A stretch of 64,000 nt of DNA from an uncultured Candidatus Melainabacteria bacterium (lineage in GTDB: Bacteria > Cyanobacteriota > Vampirovibrionia > Gastranaerophilales > Gastranaerophilaceae). Positions 61,703 to 64,000 of the stretch are shown in pieces (the first letter of the stretch is position 1; every line of letters starts with the position of its first letter). Where the stretch lies: the NCBI GenBank assembly GCA_934754775.1, contig CAKVIM010000002.1, positions 1-64,000 of the forward strand. Direction: 5' to 3'. Below the pieces are notes generated by a model. It worked only from the letters and a program-made list of their open reading frames with translations. It made no database searches and was not told the DNA's origin. The position numbers and the translations under genes are program-made.

Positions 61703-62761
61703 TTATTTAAGCAAACCATCAACATCTAAAACCGTCTTGAGTTTCAACGCATAAATATTATCTTTACCCAATAGCGAAAGTTTCACGGCATCCTTTTCTG
61801 TCGTAACAATAATTCCGTCGATATTTGCAACATCCTCTAATACATACTGGTGGTGGTCATCGAATGTAACTTTATTGACCAATTTGTAATCTTTTTCCAA
61901 AAATTTGTAGAACTGTTCCGGCTGACCAATCGCAGAAAGTGCAGTTATTTCAGCCCCAGCATAAAGATGTTCTCCGGAGATAATATTGTAGCAATAATCC
62001 GGTTCAACCCTGCAAAGCAAAGTTGTTGCTGAACTATTTTCAGCATTATGAGCAGATTTTTTGTCTCTCATAAATTTCTTATCCAAAATTCTGGCAATTT
62101 TTTCTGCTCTAGTATGGTCAACATTTTTGCTCACGACAACAAGTTTATTAACTCTATCAAACCCTTCAGTTCCTTCTCTTAAGGGACCTGCGGGCAAAAG
62201 ATTTTCATTGCCGAACATTTTTTCTGAATCTACAAGCACAACATCCAAATCTCTCGCCATTTTTCGATGTTGAAATCCGTCATCAAGAATAATCTTAGTA
62301 ACACCAAGCTCCTTAATTGCATACTCTGCCGCTTTCACACGGTTTGAGCAAGTCAAAACCGCACACATATTAAGATTTACAGCAAGCCAATACGGTTCAT
62401 CCCCTGCCATATCAGCCTTGTAATAAAGATTTATGCCATCAGAAATCACATTAACATTTTTATTATCAAGCTTTCCGCCATATCCACGAGAAACAATCGC
62501 AACCCGTTCGCCTTTATCGACAAAGTATCTGGCAATTTCAGCCACTACAGGAGTTTTACCGACTCCGCCGGTTGTAAAATTGCCAACAGAAATCACAAAT
62601 GCATCAACTTTTTTAGGCTTCAAAAATTTTTTGTCATACAAAATGTTTTTAAATCCGCTTCCTAATCCGTAAAAAATCGAGCAAAATTTAAGAACACCAA
62701 AAAGCAAGCCTTTAGGCTCTTTGGTATAATGCAATTTTGTTATTTCTGTTTTTAAATTCAC
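61703..62761 (-). CDS. lpxK: Tetraacyldisaccharide 4'-kinase LpxK
   Basis: 352 residues. N-terminal hydrophobic helix, VISVGNFTTGGVGKTPVVAE (P-loop near 56-75), SRGYGGK, GDEPYWLA and LDDGFQHRKMARDLDVVLVD are the family blocks. It phosphorylates the lipid A precursor on the inner membrane. Overlaps kdsB by 4 bases. Shows that the cell makes lipid A. Confidence 0.95.
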   Translation of the reverse strand: MNLKTEITKLHYTKEPKGLLFGVLKFCSIFYGLGSGFKNILYDKKFLKPKKVDAFVISVGNFTTGGVGKTPVVAEIARYFVDKGERVAIVSRGYGGKLDNKNVNVISDGINLYYKADMAGDEPYWLAVNLNMCAVLTCSNRVKAAEYAIKELGVTKIILDDGFQHRKMARDLDVVLVDSEKMFGNENLLPAGPLREGTEGFDRVNKLVVVSKNVDHTRAEKIARILDKKFMRDKKSAHNAENSSATTLLCRVEPDYCYNIISGEHLYAGAEITALSAIGQPEQFYKFLEKDYKLVNKVTFDDHHQYVLEDVANIDGIIVTTEKDAVKLSLLGKDNIYALKLKTVLDVDGLLK

Positions 62762-63510
62762 TTATTGCCCTTTTCAACCATACTTTTAAATTTCTCAAAA
62801 TCTTCAATCGTATCAATTCCAACCGGAACATTATCAACGATTGCGACCTTAATTTTCATACCATTTTGCAAGGCTCTGAGCTGTTCAAGTTTTTCTGCCA
62901 TTTCATAAGGAGCTTGTAGCAATTTCGTCATCTTAAACAACGCTTCTCGCTTGTAACCATAAATACCCAAATGTCCGTAAAACTTCCAGCTACCATCGTT
63001 TTCAGCTCTTTCGTAAGGGATTTTTGAGCGAGAAAAATACATCGCATAATGATTCAAATCAAAAACGCATTTAACAAGGTTTGGATTATTGACTTCATTT
63101 TCATCCTTGATTTCTCTCACCAAAGTCGAAATGTCAGCATTTTCATCCTCTCTTACCCCTTTAATCACAAGCTCAATATTTGCTTGTTCTATCAAAGGTT
63201 CATCACCTTGAAGATTAATTATATAGCCAATTTCAGGATGACGAGAAGCGACTTCCGCAATTCTATCGCTACCGCTTTTATGTTCGGTTGAAGTCATCTC
63301 AACTTCTGCACCAAACCCCTTACAAGCGTTAAAAATTCTATCATCATCTGTTGCCACAATTACTCTATCAACCATTGGACAAGATTTTGCCTTTTCCCAT
63401 ACCCATTGAATAATCGGTTTGTTATTAGCTTTCAACAAAGGTTTGCCCTCAAGTCTTGATGAGCCGTAGCGTGCCGGAATTATTATTGCTGTTTGATTTT
63501 GTTCTGTCAT
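62758..63510 (-). CDS. kdsB: 3-deoxy-manno-octulosonate cytidylyltransferase KdsB
   Basis: 250 residues. IIPARYGSSRLEGKPLLKAN at the start, VIVATDDDRI, TSTEHKSGSDRIAEVA, NLQGDEPLI and YKREALFKMTKL. Makes CMP-Kdo for the LPS core. Co-transcribed with lpxK. AAGGGAAAGATATG precedes it. Confidence 0.96.
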   Translation of the reverse strand: MTEQNQTAIIIPARYGSSRLEGKPLLKANNKPIIQWVWEKAKSCPMVDRVIVATDDDRIFNACKGFGAEVEMTSTEHKSGSDRIAEVASRHPEIGYIINLQGDEPLIEQANIELVIKGVREDENADISTLVREIKDENEVNNPNLVKCVFDLNHYAMYFSRSKIPYERAENDGSWKFYGHLGIYGYKREALFKMTKLLQAPYEMAEKLEQLRALQNGMKIKVAIVDNVPVGIDTIEDFEKFKSMVEKGNK

Positions 63511-63529
63511 ATCTTTCCCTTAATTAAAC

Positions 63530-64000
63530 CTATTTTGTCGCATTTATAAATACTGCGTTTGTTTTCAAACTAATTTCACGACCTGTTAAGTAGTTTTGGA
63601 CATCAAGCATAAACTTATCAACAGTTGCTTCGTCAAAATACTTAAGATATCTTTCCCTAGTAGAAGGCTGATTTGGAGAAGGCGGATTTACGAACCATTC
63701 TCTAACCATATTTGGCTGAACCACATACTGCGAGCGAACTTCCTGAAGTTTAACTTCCGGAATTGTAAATCCCGCAATCTCAAGATTTGTTCTCAATGTG
63801 TTCTCATCAAAGTTACACAAAGAATCAAGCGGATTTTCCATAATCTCATTTTCTACACGCTTAAAATCTTCATATTTTTCAATATAATGAGGGTCCAAGA
63901 TTTCCCAATAACGAGTGTTTGAACGAATAATAGGTTCAAATGCACAAAGCTTACCTGCAGGTTTCAAAACTCTATAAATCTCGTTAATCGCAGGCTGTTT
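63530..64000 (-). CDS. SAM-dependent methyltransferase, 5' end outside window
   Basis: The frame runs without a stop to base 64000, giving at least 156 residues. The visible part starts inside a class I methyltransferase fold: EIYRVLKPAGKLCAFEPI is the usual strand-4 region after the SAM site, followed by a variable C-terminal region (YWEILDPHYIEKYEDFKRVE). A TTG at 63967 is an internal Leu codon, not a start. 20 bases before kdsB, so probably in the LPS gene unit. Substrate unknown. Confidence 0.75.
   Translation of the reverse strand, partial: KQPAINEIYRVLKPAGKLCAFEPIIRSNTRYWEILDPHYIEKYEDFKRVENEIMENPLDSLCNFDENTLRTNLEIAGFTIPEVKLQEVRSQYVVQPNMVREWFVNPPSPNQPSTRERYLKYFDEATVDKFMLDVQNYLTGREISLKTNAVFINATK

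Overview
The window reads as a low-GC, diderm bacterial chromosome, most likely an animal-gut member of Gastranaerophilales/Vampirovibrionia (the non-photosynthetic sister group of Cyanobacteria). This is inferred from the gene mix, not from a search. Lipid A/Kdo genes (lpxK, kdsB) and a phosphate-selective-type porin indicate an outer membrane. SepF next to a YggS-type PLP protein, a MurT-type Mur ligase and full-length three-domain NifU fit the cyanobacterial/Gram-positive side. Type IV pilin-like N-termini and a flagellar hook operon are also present.

Layout. 1-5.3 kb: 5' part of clpC, a secreted protein, a small unknown protein, pheT. 5.9-16.8 kb: HD-GYP-like protein, pseudopilin, ECF sigma factor with anti-sigma factor, clpB, YkgJ-like and TPR proteins, porin. 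16.8-26.4 kb: formate/nitrite channel, a candidate secreted or surface cysteine peptidase, and a minus-strand run (DUF374 acyltransferase, nitrilase, PBP4, XerC/D, LysM protein, RadA, amidohydrolase). 26.4-32.2 kb: small secreted protein, CinA-type deamidase, a pilin/YadA-head/S74 chimera, exported GH13 enzyme, NPF-repeat peptide. 33-44.3 kb: two separate flagellar modules, each with its own FliK-like and FliJ protein, around sepF/yggS, rlmH and an HMGL-like aldolase. 44.4-50.3 kb: MscS, NifS, NifU, PdxJ, MurT. 50.4-54.8 kb: YtxH/DUF948 operon, tRNA-Leu, thioredoxin-like/CcdA pair, small envelope proteins. 54.9-60.2 kb: tRNA-Met with a duplicated 3' end, then a four-gene AT-rich defence cassette. 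60.5-64 kb: CHAP-like peptidase, RNase P RNA, lpxK-kdsB and a truncated methyltransferase.

The most interesting region is the cassette at 55297-60159: a DUF4143-type AAA ATPase, a nuclease-methyltransferase fusion, a two-TRD specificity subunit and a protein with an RX5H HEPN-type motif. The fusion and S subunit have the architecture and size of the BcgI type IIB system. The second unusual layer is the intergenic DNA. Most gaps over 200 bp hold a modular family of nested inverted repeats (G-rich ends, an ATGGACAATTGAAAATGG arm, and CCTCACCC...GGGTGAGG hairpins). Several end exactly at the TAG stop codon of a minus-strand gene.

Limits: functions come from motif recognition only. No alignment, structure prediction or database search was run.
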